Assembly: GCF_020700235.1 (NCBI RefSeq)
Contig: NZ_CP085303.1
Span: 301,108-365,107, forward strand
DNA: 64,000 nt
Reading direction: 5' to 3'
DNA from: Haladaptatus pallidirubidus
GTDB lineage: Archaea; Halobacteriota; Halobacteria; Halobacteriales; Haladaptataceae
Each line of letters opens with the position of its first letter. Position 1 is the first letter of the stretch. The notes under the pieces are model-generated. The model had not been told where the DNA came from. It saw nothing but the letters and a program-made list of their open reading frames with translations, and did no database searches. Made by a program: the position numbers and the translations under genes. Of the stretch, positions 51,104 to 59,922 are shown one piece after another.

Positions 51104-51808
51104 CTACATCGAGCCAAGGTACTCAGTGGCATTCTTATGGAGCGGAACGAATCCTTCAGCGAATTTAACGCCTCGAGTTCGACCCAATACTCGGTTCTCG
51201 GCGCGTACGTCCTCAATGAGTCCATCGAACTCTACATCGACGCCGCCATGTTCTTTGAGCCATTCGACCTGGGATTCATGTTCGAGAATCGCCTCCTCTT
51301 TCGTTGACTGGTAGTCACCAATGTCAATGTACGTCTCGGGCTCAAACGAAGAGGTTGGCTTTCCGAAATAATAGACATTCTGTGGTTCCCATGGATCTGA
51401 TTCCGTCTCCAAGAGTGGGAGCGAGCACATGTAGTATGCGTCACTCACTAGCCGAGAGGTTGTTCGGTGATCAGGATGCATGTCGTCGCGGAAGTGTGTC
51501 AGCACAACGTCCGGTCGATGTTTGCGGAGCACGTTCACTAATTGGAGTCGATTCTCCATCGAGTATCTGATGCGACCGTCCTCAAAATCGAGAAATTCAG
51601 CTTCAGCGCCGAGCGTTTCAGCGCCAGCGTCAGCTTCAGCTTCGCGCGTGGTTGCTATATCTGCTTCAGTCGTATCGAAGCCACCATACTCGCCGCGAGT
51701 CATGTAGACGATCGTTACGTCGTCGCCACGGTCAGCGTGCTTGGCAAGCGTCCCGCCACAAAAAATAACCGCATCATCGGGATGTGCAACGATTGCTGTG
51801 AGATGCAT
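51104..51808 (-). CDS. PIG-L family N-deacetylase
   Basis: The protein has 234 residues from ATG 51808; an in-frame TTG at 51814 would add two. The zinc/catalytic motif is AIVAHPDDAVIFCGG (the HPDDA form, as in BshB-type enzymes), with the third His in DDMHPDHRTTS. PIG-L/LmbE enzymes remove acetyl groups from GlcNAc-containing conjugates. In this island of oxidoreductases and isomerases it would deacetylate an N-acetylated sugar or glycoside before or after oxidation. Transcribed in the same direction as the downstream orc1/cdc6 gene but 278 bases from it; a TIM-barrel gene lies upstream. Confidence 0.9.
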   Translation of the reverse strand: MHLTAIVAHPDDAVIFCGGTLAKHADRGDDVTIVYMTRGEYGGFDTTEADIATTREAEADAGAETLGAEAEFLDFEDGRIRYSMENRLQLVNVLRKHRPDVVLTHFRDDMHPDHRTTSRLVSDAYYMCSLPLLETESDPWEPQNVYYFGKPTSSFEPETYIDIGDYQSTKEEAILEHESQVEWLKEHGGVDVEFDGLIEDVRAENRVLGRTRGVKFAEGFVPLHKNATEYLGSM

Positions 51809-51931
51809 ACACAAGGAAATTCAAGCAAACCGATAATAAACGTTGTGCCGATACTGGTCATTACACGAACAACCGACACCATAACAATTCATACATAGAC
51901 AAGAGATGAGATCGATACTGCGGTGCTCGCG

Positions 51932-52735
51932 CTACGGGAAAAGGTGTTTGAGGTCGGAACAGACACGGGGTGGCATTCGTTCAGGCGCCGTTCGATATGG
52001 TGGTACTTCAGCAGTCACCCATCCATCATAGCCAATATTTGTTAGCGCCTTATTGACGGCGGTCCATTCGACGTCGCCTTCCAACGGGTAGGTAAAGGCG
52101 TCTATTGTATCTACGTCGGCACGATAATCCTTCACGTGAATACGCTTGATTCGTTCGCCGAGGATTCGAATCCACTGCTCAGGGTGACCGAAGCGCTTGA
52201 CGTTTCCTACGTCGAAGTATGCCCCAACCGGCCCAGACTCCGATGCTCGATCGATAAATTCGGCAAATTCCAATGGTGAAAGCAAAAAGTCATTCCAGAC
52301 GTTTTCTACGCAAACGTATATATTATACTGTGACCCAACGACGGCAAGGCGTCGAACTGACTCCAGCGCACGGTCGTATGCTTCGTCGTACGGCGATTCT
52401 TCGTTGACAACTCCCGGAACGATAAGCACGGCCCCAGCGTCAAGTGTATTTGCGACTTCGATCATCCGTTTGCCGGCTTCGATACCAGCCCTGCGAGTGT
52501 TTTCGTCTGCACTCGATAACTGCTGTTCCCAGTGGAGCGTTGTGGAGATCGCGGGAACATCAAGTCCTAGTCCGTCAATTCGGTCGGCAAATTCATTGAC
52601 TGCCTTATCATCCCATAGTGATCCGTCAGCGGTTAGGTTTGGTTCGATACCGTCATATCCAGCGTCTGCAAGGAGTTCCGCATTTGTTTGGAGATTACTC
52701 TTTGGGAACCCCATTTGATTGAGTGCAAACCTCAT
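51932..52735 (-). CDS. Sugar phosphate isomerase/epimerase (xylose-isomerase-like TIM barrel), second copy
   Basis: The protein has 267 residues from ATG 52735. Barrel motifs: AGYDGIEPNLTADGSLWDDK, SQYNIYVCVENVWNDFLLSP (Glu ligand region), GPVGAYFDVGNVKRFGHPEQ and KRIHVKDYRADVDT, with YDGWVTAEVPPYRTAPERMP near the end. This is the hydroxypyruvate isomerase/tagatose- or psicose-epimerase type. It differs clearly from the TIM barrel at 44560, so the two act at different steps. It is divergent from the oxidoreductase at 52842 with a shared 106-base promoter region, and is followed by the PIG-L gene on the same strand. Confidence 0.88.
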   Translation of the reverse strand: MRFALNQMGFPKSNLQTNAELLADAGYDGIEPNLTADGSLWDDKAVNEFADRIDGLGLDVPAISTTLHWEQQLSSADENTRRAGIEAGKRMIEVANTLDAGAVLIVPGVVNEESPYDEAYDRALESVRRLAVVGSQYNIYVCVENVWNDFLLSPLEFAEFIDRASESGPVGAYFDVGNVKRFGHPEQWIRILGERIKRIHVKDYRADVDTIDAFTYPLEGDVEWTAVNKALTNIGYDGWVTAEVPPYRTAPERMPPRVCSDLKHLFP

Positions 52736-52841
52736 GTACACCAATATGCCCGCTGCGCTGATTTATAGATTTGCGTGACAACCACTTTCTCTACTCAGAA
52801 GTGGATACTTTTAACATCTCCTAAACGAGATATGAGAGTAC

Positions 52842-53849
52842 GTGACACTCTCGGTCGGATTCATTGGCGCAGGAGGCATTGCTTCGGTTCACTTAGAAAC
52901 GCTTGACAGTGTGATAGACAGCGGACTGAAAAACCATAACGAAGACACTATCGACGTAGAACTAACAGCTGTCGCAGACATAAACGAGAGCCGAGCACGG
53001 AAGGCTGCCTCTCACGACGCTGCAATATACACTGACGGTCTGGAGCTTCTCAAATCCGAATCAATCGACGCAGTCGTTGTGACAGTTCCACCGTTTGCCC
53101 ACGGGGATTACGAGCGGACAGCGGCGAAGTACGGCATTGATCTCTTTGTTGAGAAGCCAGTTGATCTTTCAATCGACACAGCGCGCGAGACGGCACGACA
53201 AATCGAGGAATCAAATATCCTCGCACAGGTTGGCTATGTCTGCCGCTATGGGCGGATAACAGAGCGGGCGCTAGAGCTGCTTGACGGCCGTCAGATCGGT
53301 CATATTGATAGTACATACTGGGCTCCAATCCCTGAGACATCGTGGTGGCGAGAGCAGGCGCGCTCGGGCGGACAGATCGTCGAACAGTCAACGCATGTGT
53401 ACGACCTGCACAGATATCTTGCAGGTGAAGTAACGGACGTCATCGGAATCGGAACCGACCAGTTGCTCGTCGACGAAATCGACTTTCAGGATGCAACGTC
53501 GGTAACGCTTAACCACGAATCTGGTGCTGTCTCACATATTTCTTCAACCTGCTCCTCCCCTACCTTCCGCTTCGAGGTGCGCATCGCTGCCGAAGATGCA
53601 TATCTCGAACTCGATTACGCTGATCATTCGCTCTCGGGAACCGTCGACGGCCAGGCAGTTCAGTTCGAGACCGATGATGACTGGTATTCTCGAGAGTTCA
53701 AAGCATTTATGCACGCAGTAACCGAGCGTAATAGAACTCGGTCAGCGACGTCAAAAGGCGTTGACGTGCGGTCGGATTTCGAAGATGCGGTAAAAACACT
53801 TGATCTCACTCTCACTGCACGTGACGCCGCTGAATCGTCTTTGCGGTAA
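52842..53849 (+). CDS. Gfo/Idh/MocA-type oxidoreductase
   Basis: The protein has 335 residues from GTG 52842. The NAD-binding start is LSVGFIGAGGIASVHLETLD; catalytic EKP is in DLFVEKPVDLSIDTAR; GGQIVEQSTHVYDLHRYLAG contains the conserved His of the substrate site. It is the fifth family member of the island and keeps all catalytic signatures. It is followed after 71 bases by the ABC transporter ATPase gene in the same direction, so it is probably expressed with the importer and acts early on the imported substrate. Confidence 0.9.
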   Translation: MTLSVGFIGAGGIASVHLETLDSVIDSGLKNHNEDTIDVELTAVADINESRARKAASHDAAIYTDGLELLKSESIDAVVVTVPPFAHGDYERTAAKYGIDLFVEKPVDLSIDTARETARQIEESNILAQVGYVCRYGRITERALELLDGRQIGHIDSTYWAPIPETSWWREQARSGGQIVEQSTHVYDLHRYLAGEVTDVIGIGTDQLLVDEIDFQDATSVTLNHESGAVSHISSTCSSPTFRFEVRIAAEDAYLELDYADHSLSGTVDGQAVQFETDDDWYSREFKAFMHAVTERNRTRSATSKGVDVRSDFEDAVKTLDLTLTARDAAESSLR

Positions 53850-53920
53850 TTGTCCTCAACTCATGATGTTACCTGTGAATTTATTATGGTTGATTGCAAT
53901 TCGCCATGTAGTGACTTCGC

Positions 53921-55057
53921 ATGGGTAAGTTAGACATCCGCAACTTACGAAAAGAGTTCGCGGACGAGAACCAATCGATCATTGCAGTTGACGACCTGAA
54001 CATCGACATTGAAGATGGAGAGTTTCTCATCTTTGTTGGTCCATCAGGGTGTGGAAAGTCGACGACGCTTCGTTGCATCGCCGGACTGGAGTCGGTTACC
54101 AGTGGTGAAATCTTCCTCAACGGAGATTCTATCACGAACCAACCGCCTACCGAGCGCGACATTGCAATGGTCTTTCAGAATTACGCATTGTACCCACATA
54201 TGTCTGCTCGGAAAAACATTGGATTTGGGCTGAAGATGTCGACCGAAATGTCGAAAGACGAGATTGCCCAGCGTGTAGAGCAAGTAGCAGAGATGATGGG
54301 CATCAGTGACTTACTTGATAAGAAACCTGGAGAGCTCTCGGGAGGTCAACAACAACGCGTTGCACTTGGCCGTGCCATTGTTCGGGAACCAGAAGTCTTC
54401 CTGATGGACGAACCCCTGTCGAACCTTGATGCGAAACTTCGGACGACGATGCGTACTGAGCTTCAGAATCTTCAGCAGGATCTCGGAATCACTACGATCT
54501 ACGTTACACACGACCAGACTGAAGCAATGACGATGGGTGACCGAATCGCAATCCTTGACGGCGGTGAGCTTCAACAACTTGGAACGCCGTTGGAGTGTTA
54601 TTATGAGCCGAACAATCGATTTGTTGCCGGTTTCATTGGATCTCCATCAATGAACTTCTTCGACGTTGAGTACACCAACGGGACATTGGTTCACGACGGC
54701 TTCCAACAGGAACTGTCACAGGAAACCCGCGAGGAGCTCGCTGGGTACGAAGGTCCATTGACACTTGGTATTCGTCCTGAAAGCCTGGAAATCGTAGTAG
54801 ACAGCGAACCTGGCTCGATTGCAGCATCGGTTTCTGTGACGGAACCGATGGGAGAAATCACCTATGTTTACGTCGACATTGGCAACAAACGGTGTACAGT
54901 GACGCTTGACGGAGAGCAGGTGGTCGAGACCGGAACGACGCTCAATCTCGTCATCCCGGAAGAAAAGATGCATCTATTCGATGCCGAAACAGGTGAGACA
55001 ATTAAATCGCGCAACGTCTCTACTGCAACCAACGTCGATATTAACGCACGCGCCTGA
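53921..55057 (+). CDS. Carbohydrate ABC importer ATP-binding subunit (MalK/UgpC type)
   Basis: The protein has 378 residues. Walker A GPSGCGKST at about 40-48, Q-loop VFQNYALYPHMSA, signature LSGGQQQRVALGR, Walker B VFLMDEPLSNLD and the switch His in YVTHDQTEAM are all intact. The C-terminal 140 residues (IGSPSMNFFDVEY; GIRPESLEIV) are the OB/TOBE regulatory domain of the CUT1 family. It powers import through the two permeases at 56453 and 57372. Here it precedes the binding-protein gene, with a gap of 118 bases holding a palindrome and a separate promoter. Confidence 0.94.
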   Translation: MGKLDIRNLRKEFADENQSIIAVDDLNIDIEDGEFLIFVGPSGCGKSTTLRCIAGLESVTSGEIFLNGDSITNQPPTERDIAMVFQNYALYPHMSARKNIGFGLKMSTEMSKDEIAQRVEQVAEMMGISDLLDKKPGELSGGQQQRVALGRAIVREPEVFLMDEPLSNLDAKLRTTMRTELQNLQQDLGITTIYVTHDQTEAMTMGDRIAILDGGELQQLGTPLECYYEPNNRFVAGFIGSPSMNFFDVEYTNGTLVHDGFQQELSQETREELAGYEGPLTLGIRPESLEIVVDSEPGSIAASVSVTEPMGEITYVYVDIGNKRCTVTLDGEQVVETGTTLNLVIPEEKMHLFDAETGETIKSRNVSTATNVDINARA

Positions 55058-55116
55058 GGAAATCTTCGCACATATGATACTTATGTGCATTTCAAACTGG
55101 CAAGGCTCTGTCTAGA

Positions 55117-55130
55117 TACGTTATAACGTA
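55117..55130. promoter_or_regulatory. Perfect 14-bp palindrome, candidate operator for the importer genes
   Basis: TACGTTATAACGTA is a perfect palindrome 45 bases before the binding-protein start codon. A TATA-like TTTATTG follows at about 55137-55144. A site just upstream of the TATA/BRE region is where haloarchaeal sugar regulators can activate. No regulator gene is visible in the island. Confidence 0.45.
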
Positions 55131-55175
55131 CCTAAGGTTTATTGTATATCACTCGCATATTCCCTCAAGGGTAGC

Positions 55176-56450
55176 ATGAGCAACAGACATCTTACTCGAC
55201 GACAGATCATTACTACGGCCGGTGCAGCCGGTGTGGCCAGTTTAGCCGGTTGTTCGGGTAGTGGGAATAATGGCTCCGGTAACGGAGGCGGAAATGGTGA
55301 ATCATCGGCAACGTTCTGGGCGTGGAATGACCCTGGTCTCTCACCAATTCGAAAAGAACAGGCAAATAAGCTCGCACAAAACAGCGATAAAATATCCGAT
55401 ATCAGTTGGGAGTATTATCCGTTCGAAAACTACTTAGCGAAGGCTACGACGGCCATCCCTGCTGGAAACGCCCCAGATAGTTTGGCGCTATCGGTACTCT
55501 GGGTGCCACGATTTGCGGACAAAGGCGTTGCACTCGATCTAGAAAAGAACGGCTTCAATCCCGATGATTACGTCTCGGCTGCAAGGAGCAATGCGAGCTA
55601 CAATGGGACGCTTTGGGCAGTGCCGTGGTACGCAGACTGTCGCTTGATTGCGATAAATAAGAAAATGTTCAAGGATGCAGGACTGGAAGTCCCGGATCCA
55701 ACGCACCGTCCTAGCTGGGAGGAATTTGGCTCTTGGGTCGATACCCTAGCGAACACGCATGGAACTGCCTTCTCAATGTCTGCAGGCGAGGGATTCGACT
55801 GCTTTGTGCTTTCGAATGGAAGCGGTTATCTCAACGACGACGGGTCAAAAGCAATCATTAACAACGATGCTGCACTTGAGGCAGCAAACTTCCTGCAATC
55901 TAAAATTGTCCAGGACGAGTCAATTATTGCGCGCAACCCGGGCGGAACAAATGCTATTGAGGATCTTCTCGCTGGCGAGTCAGCGATGTGTTTCGCTGGA
56001 TCATGGCAGTACCCGCGATTGCGCGATAGTGGTCTTGATTGGCAATACATTCCATATCCAAGTGGACCGAAAATTGATAAAAGCCACACGTGGAGTGCAG
56101 GCGTGTTCTATAGCATCCCAAGTCGCGGCGGTGCAAACCAGGAAATCGGACTTGAATGGTTGAACTATATTAACTCAATGGAAGTGCAGAAAAACGTGAC
56201 AAAATCCATGGGTGGATTCCCTGGCCGGAAGGATGCATATGAAACAGATACATTCAAGAAATTCATCAAAAACAATCCAAAGCTCAAGCCAGTCGCTCAA
56301 GAAATGGAGAATACAGTGTCGTTCCCAAGCCATCCAGAAGTGTCGAAGATGTGGGATAGTGTCCATACAGAGGCCCAGGCAATGTGGCAAGGGAAGAATC
56401 CGAAACAGGCACTTGATAAGGCAGCTCAAGACATCGACGCATTGCTCTAA
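55176..56450 (+). CDS. Carbohydrate ABC transporter substrate-binding lipoprotein (family 1)
   Basis: The protein has 424 residues. The N-terminus has a Tat motif and lipobox (TRRQIITTAGAAGVASLAGC), a Gly/Ser/Asn linker, then the family 1 solute-binding fold: ATFWAWNDPGLSPIRKE, NGTLWAVPWYADCRLIAINK and GESAMCFAGSWQYPRL are typical of MalE-like proteins binding oligosaccharides or glycerol-3-phosphate. It captures the substrate outside the cell for the adjacent permeases, which follow after two bases. Aromatic residues are plentiful, as in sugar-binding clefts. The ligand is unknown. Confidence 0.93.
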   Translation: MSNRHLTRRQIITTAGAAGVASLAGCSGSGNNGSGNGGGNGESSATFWAWNDPGLSPIRKEQANKLAQNSDKISDISWEYYPFENYLAKATTAIPAGNAPDSLALSVLWVPRFADKGVALDLEKNGFNPDDYVSAARSNASYNGTLWAVPWYADCRLIAINKKMFKDAGLEVPDPTHRPSWEEFGSWVDTLANTHGTAFSMSAGEGFDCFVLSNGSGYLNDDGSKAIINNDAALEAANFLQSKIVQDESIIARNPGGTNAIEDLLAGESAMCFAGSWQYPRLRDSGLDWQYIPYPSGPKIDKSHTWSAGVFYSIPSRGGANQEIGLEWLNYINSMEVQKNVTKSMGGFPGRKDAYETDTFKKFIKNNPKLKPVAQEMENTVSFPSHPEVSKMWDSVHTEAQAMWQGKNPKQALDKAAQDIDALL

Positions 56451-56452
56451 CC

Positions 56453-57391
56453 ATGGCTCAGTCACAAGGGTTACAGCGTATTCGACGCCGCTTCAATAGC
56501 TATCTGCCCAACTATACTACCAGTACAGATGATACTGACTTGTCCTGGTATGCCATTGTGCTCCCAAAGGTAGTCCTTTTCGCAGCGATCCTCCTCGTAC
56601 CGTTTCTTGGAGCGTTTTACATCAGCCTGCATGAGTGGGCGCCTCTGGCTCAATCACATCCCTTTGTCGGTCTCGACAACTATGTAAGGTTGTTCAAGGA
56701 CCCCATCTTTTGGAATGCAATAATCAATACCGCAGGGTACAGCTTTGCACTGCTCGTCTTTGACGTGCCGATTGCGCTGGGGCTAGCATTGCTATTGAAC
56801 ATGAACCTTCGCGGGACAAAGTTTTACTCTGGTGCGATTTTCCTTCCCGTCGTAACTTCATGGGTTGTCGTTTCGCTCATCTGGACCTGGCTCTACAATC
56901 CCGAATATGGGTTGTTAAACACCGCACTTGGAATGATTGGACTACCGCAGCTCTCATGGCTTCAGAGTTCAGACACGGCATTAGCATCCATTGCTATCAT
57001 GAGTATCTGGAAACACATTGGCTTTAACATGGTTATCTTTCTCGCTGGATTGAAAGGCATCCCAGACGATTTCTATGAAGCAGCTATCGTCGATGGGGCG
57101 AATCGTTGGGAGCGATTTCGCTACATCACCCTGCCACTGTTGAAGCCAACGACATTCTTTGTATTCGTCGTGACACTCATCTTCTCGTTCCGTGTCTATA
57201 CACAGGTATATGTGATGACGCAGGGTGGGCCAGTGCGATCAACCTATACCATCGTCTACTATTTCTGGCAAACAGGATTCCAGCAGTTCGAAATGGGATA
57301 TGCAAGTGCTATTGCAGTCGTGTTGTTCCTCATCGTCTTTGGGTTGAGTATTCTGCAACAGCGTACTTGGGGTGATAACGTTGAGTACTGA
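56453..57391 (+). CDS. Carbohydrate ABC transporter permease (MalF/UgpA type)
   Basis: The protein has 312 residues with six hydrophobic helices (for example VVLFAAILLVPFLGAFYISL; TAGYSFALLVFDVPIALGLA; GAIFLPVVTSWVVVSLIWTW; KPTTFFVFVVTLIFSF). The ATPase-coupling EAA loop reads EAAIVDGANRWERFRYITLP. It forms the transmembrane channel with the next gene product. It begins two bases after the binding-protein gene and overlaps the following permease gene by 20 bases, so the three are cotranscribed. Confidence 0.93.
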   Translation: MAQSQGLQRIRRRFNSYLPNYTTSTDDTDLSWYAIVLPKVVLFAAILLVPFLGAFYISLHEWAPLAQSHPFVGLDNYVRLFKDPIFWNAIINTAGYSFALLVFDVPIALGLALLLNMNLRGTKFYSGAIFLPVVTSWVVVSLIWTWLYNPEYGLLNTALGMIGLPQLSWLQSSDTALASIAIMSIWKHIGFNMVIFLAGLKGIPDDFYEAAIVDGANRWERFRYITLPLLKPTTFFVFVVTLIFSFRVYTQVYVMTQGGPVRSTYTIVYYFWQTGFQQFEMGYASAIAVVLFLIVFGLSILQQRTWGDNVEY

Positions 57392-58262
57392 CGACCTCGA
57401 GTTCGACGACAGTCGGCCAAGCGTTGAACACGAGAAATCGTGGTATGATAGGCTTGCGAAAGGTGTCGCCCACCTCATTCTGATCGCGGCAAGTGCGATT
57501 ATGACGATTCCGTTCATTTGGGCGTTCCTCACCTCTCTTAAGCCCGAAAACAAGATCTTCACCACTATTGAGCAAATAATCCCAGCGGATCCAACATTTG
57601 CCAACTACGTCAACGTATGGATGCAGAATCCACTCGACCGTTGGATACTCAATAGTCTCGTGCTCGCAGTCGGTGTCGTGTTTTTCACGTTAGTGTTGGA
57701 CACGCTCGCAGGATATGCTCTCGCAAAGGGCGATTTCAAGGGTAAGTCGCTCGTCTATACCCTTGTTATTGGAACGCTTGTCATTCCGCCCCAAGTGGTG
57801 CTTGTCCCACTATATTTGGAAATGAACGCGCTCAACTGGTCAAACACATATTGGGCGGTTATGGTGCTGTATATTGCCAACCCATTTGGGACATTCATGA
57901 TGCGTCAGTTCTTCCTTGGCGTTCCAGATTCACTTCTTGAGGCGGCGCGGATGGACGGTTGTAGCACAATTCAAATCTACACGCGCATTATGCTTCCGCT
58001 AGCAAAGCCAGCACTTTCGTCACTAGCTGTGTTCACCTTCATCTTTGTCTGGGGCGCATTCCTGTGGCCTCTAGTCATTCTCAATGACTCGTCAATGTAC
58101 CCCTTACAAGTCGGTATTGGGCTGCTCACCGGTCGGTATAGCTCTCAGTGGGGGCAGCTACTTGCAGCGGTCATCCTGGCCGCATTGCCCGTCATGGCAG
58201 CGTATTTGCTTGCGCAGCGAACCTTTATGGAAGGGATTGCGCTCACGGGAGGGAAAGGGTAG
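57372..58262 (+). CDS. Carbohydrate ABC transporter permease (MalG/UgpE type)
   Basis: The protein has 296 residues. Helices include LILIASAIMTIPFIWAFLTS, LNSLVLAVGVVFFTLVLDTL and ALSSLAVFTFIFVWGAFLWP; the EAA loop is EAARMDGCSTIQIYTRIMLP. The GTG start at 57372 overlaps the previous gene by 20 bases; a TTG at 57381 is an alternative. It is the second channel subunit of the CUT1 importer. A small membrane-protein gene starts directly after the stop codon. Confidence 0.92.
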   Translation: MITLSTDDLEFDDSRPSVEHEKSWYDRLAKGVAHLILIAASAIMTIPFIWAFLTSLKPENKIFTTIEQIIPADPTFANYVNVWMQNPLDRWILNSLVLAVGVVFFTLVLDTLAGYALAKGDFKGKSLVYTLVIGTLVIPPQVVLVPLYLEMNALNWSNTYWAVMVLYIANPFGTFMMRQFFLGVPDSLLEAARMDGCSTIQIYTRIMLPLAKPALSSLAVFTFIFVWGAFLWPLVILNDSSMYPLQVGIGLLTGRYSSQWGQLLAAVILAALPVMAAYLLAQRTFMEGIALTGGKG

Positions 58263-58490
58263 ATGCTTCCCGACATCCCTTCCATTGTGTTACGACTCGG
58301 GTATGCTGGGAAGAACGAACCAGTTGTTGGAGGTGCGCTCGTCTTCCTTGTCGCCGCGATCGGCGTCCTTTACATGTCGTTTGTTCGTGATGAGATGGAT
58401 GCTGGGCCGTTGATGAAAATTGGAGGGATTCTCCTCCTTGGGATGGCGCTGTTAGCATACTTCTGGCCAATGCGTCCGTGGCCACACTAG
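58263..58490 (+). CDS. Small membrane protein at the end of the ABC importer operon
   Basis: The protein has 75 residues, starting immediately after the permease stop codon (TAG ATG), which implies cotranscription. It has two hydrophobic helices, GGALVFLVAAIGVLYMSFV and MKIGGILLLGMALLAYFWPM. Similar short proteins sit at the end of haloarchaeal sugar ABC operons, but no function is known to me. It may stabilise or regulate the transporter. Confidence 0.72.
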   Translation: MLPDIPSIVLRLGYAGKNEPVVGGALVFLVAAIGVLYMSFVRDEMDAGPLMKIGGILLLGMALLAYFWPMRPWPH

Positions 58491-58552
58491 AGACAATCGG
58501 TCTCCTCTCGATATCCTTATCGAAGATCGGACAATTTGGTCGCGTAGCTAGC

Positions 58553-59623
58553 TCACAGCGTATCAAACTCAACAACGGTTTTAATACTCTCGTCACCTGT
58601 TGCAAATGCTGTTTCGACCTCGCTAGGTGCATATACGCCAGTGACGAACGCGTCGAAAAACCAGTCGGGAAACTCCGAGAGTCTCACCTTCGCAGCCTCG
58701 AACTGGCTGATATTAGAATTGACGCTGCCAAATAGTGCCTTGTTTTGTAACACGAGTTCGCGGTGTAGTCGCCCACCATCGATTTTAAATTCCCAATCAC
58801 TCGGAATTCCGAGTAACGCACCAACACCGTTTGGCGTGAGTGCGTCGACCGTCTCAAAGGCGTGTTTGGCATACCCCGTTGCCTCATAGACGAAGTCGAC
58901 CGCCTCATGAGCATCAGGTATCCTATCTACAGGTGTTTCACGGGAGTCGATATATGTGCCACCGAGACGCTCGATGATTTCAATAGTTCGGTCGGGGCGA
59001 TCGCGTCGACCGAGACAGTAGTTTCGCTCAAATGGTGATGATGGCGTTTCTAGCATAGCAAGCGTCAGAAGACCAAGCGGCCCGTTGCCAAGTACAAGCG
59101 CTGACTGTGGGTTCCATTCGAATGCTGATCGAGATGCGAAGGCATGCTCAAACGCTTTCTCAGAATTAGATATCGGCTCAACAAGAAAACCGTATTCCGC
59201 AAACGAATCTGGGACGGAAACAAGAAACTCCGGCGAGCTCGTAAAGAGCTCAGACATATATCCATGTGCGCCAACAATCCCCCGCTCAACATAGTGCCCA
59301 TCGGGTGCCATGTCAGGTTCACCCTGCTTGAAGTAGTCGTTTGTCCCGTTCGGTGGTCGACGGACTGTTGGTACGACGAGTTCGCCTTCAGTCAGGTCAG
59401 TTCCGTTGGCATCTTCGACGACAGCAACGGCTTCGTGACCGAGAATTTGATAATCATCTCCCTCCGGATTCTCACCATGATTTCCGTGTATCACTTCGTG
59501 GTCTGTGCCGTCAATTCCAACTCGCAGCGTTCGAAGAAGTGCTTCGCCTGATTCGGGTAGTGGATCAGGTACTTCAGCAAGTTCCGGATGAGAGTTCCCC
59601 CGTCTCACAATGATTGCTTTCAT
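58553..59623 (-). CDS. Glucose 1-dehydrogenase-like medium-chain dehydrogenase
   Basis: The protein has 356 residues. It matches the haloarchaeal glucose dehydrogenase pattern: MKAIIVRRGNSHPELAEVPD, RTLRVGIDGTDHEVIHGNHG (catalytic-zinc Asp/His region), ILGHEAVAVVEDANG, VVPTVRRPPNG, and the nucleotide-binding SALVLGNGPLGLLTLAMLE. Such enzymes oxidise glucose or related aldoses to lactones with NAD(P), the first step of the haloarchaeal semi-phosphorylative Entner-Doudoroff route. Convergent with the importer operon, it would supply the oxidation of an imported aldose or amino sugar. The zinc-binding Cys of typical alcohol dehydrogenases is replaced by Asp, as usual in this group. Confidence 0.88.
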   Translation of the reverse strand: MKAIIVRRGNSHPELAEVPDPLPESGEALLRTLRVGIDGTDHEVIHGNHGENPEGDDYQILGHEAVAVVEDANGTDLTEGELVVPTVRRPPNGTNDYFKQGEPDMAPDGHYVERGIVGAHGYMSELFTSSPEFLVSVPDSFAEYGFLVEPISNSEKAFEHAFASRSAFEWNPQSALVLGNGPLGLLTLAMLETPSSPFERNYCLGRRDRPDRTIEIIERLGGTYIDSRETPVDRIPDAHEAVDFVYEATGYAKHAFETVDALTPNGVGALLGIPSDWEFKIDGGRLHRELVLQNKALFGSVNSNISQFEAAKVRLSEFPDWFFDAFVTGVYAPSEVETAFATGDESIKTVVEFDTL

Positions 59624-59922
59624 TTGGCAGTTCCTCTGATCAACGCTATGTGAATAAATAGCTCTATTTGACGAATAATTGGGTTAGCACTCGATGACAT
59701 ATGTGCGCTATATTGCGATAGACAATAAATATTCCGACAATAAAGAATCGAATACAGTATGAAAATAAGGATTAGCGATCACACTACGTTGTGATCATAT
59801 TAACATTAGAAATAACTAACCAGTAACTAACTTTCAATCCTCTATATACTGCATTATATCCATTATTATATAAATATACTAATAATAGAATAGTTTAAAT
59901 GTTATTAATTTAATGCTTGAGT
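59624..59922. other. AT-rich intergenic region
   Basis: No gene is seen in about 300 bases between the divergent glucose-dehydrogenase-like and phoD genes. The right end holds the phoD promoter; the left end must hold that of the dehydrogenase. Confidence 0.35.
59892..59899 (+). promoter_or_regulatory. TATA-like box of the phoD gene
   Basis: GTTTAAAT is centred about 27 bases before ATG 59923, exactly the spacing for leaderless transcription, and supports ATG 59923 over TTG 59917. Confidence 0.55.

Noticed and set aside
51104..51808. Loss of the PIG-L active site because the motif reads HPDDA, not HPDDE
   Set aside because: The HPDDA form is normal in BshB-type members, and the second histidine motif HPDH is present.
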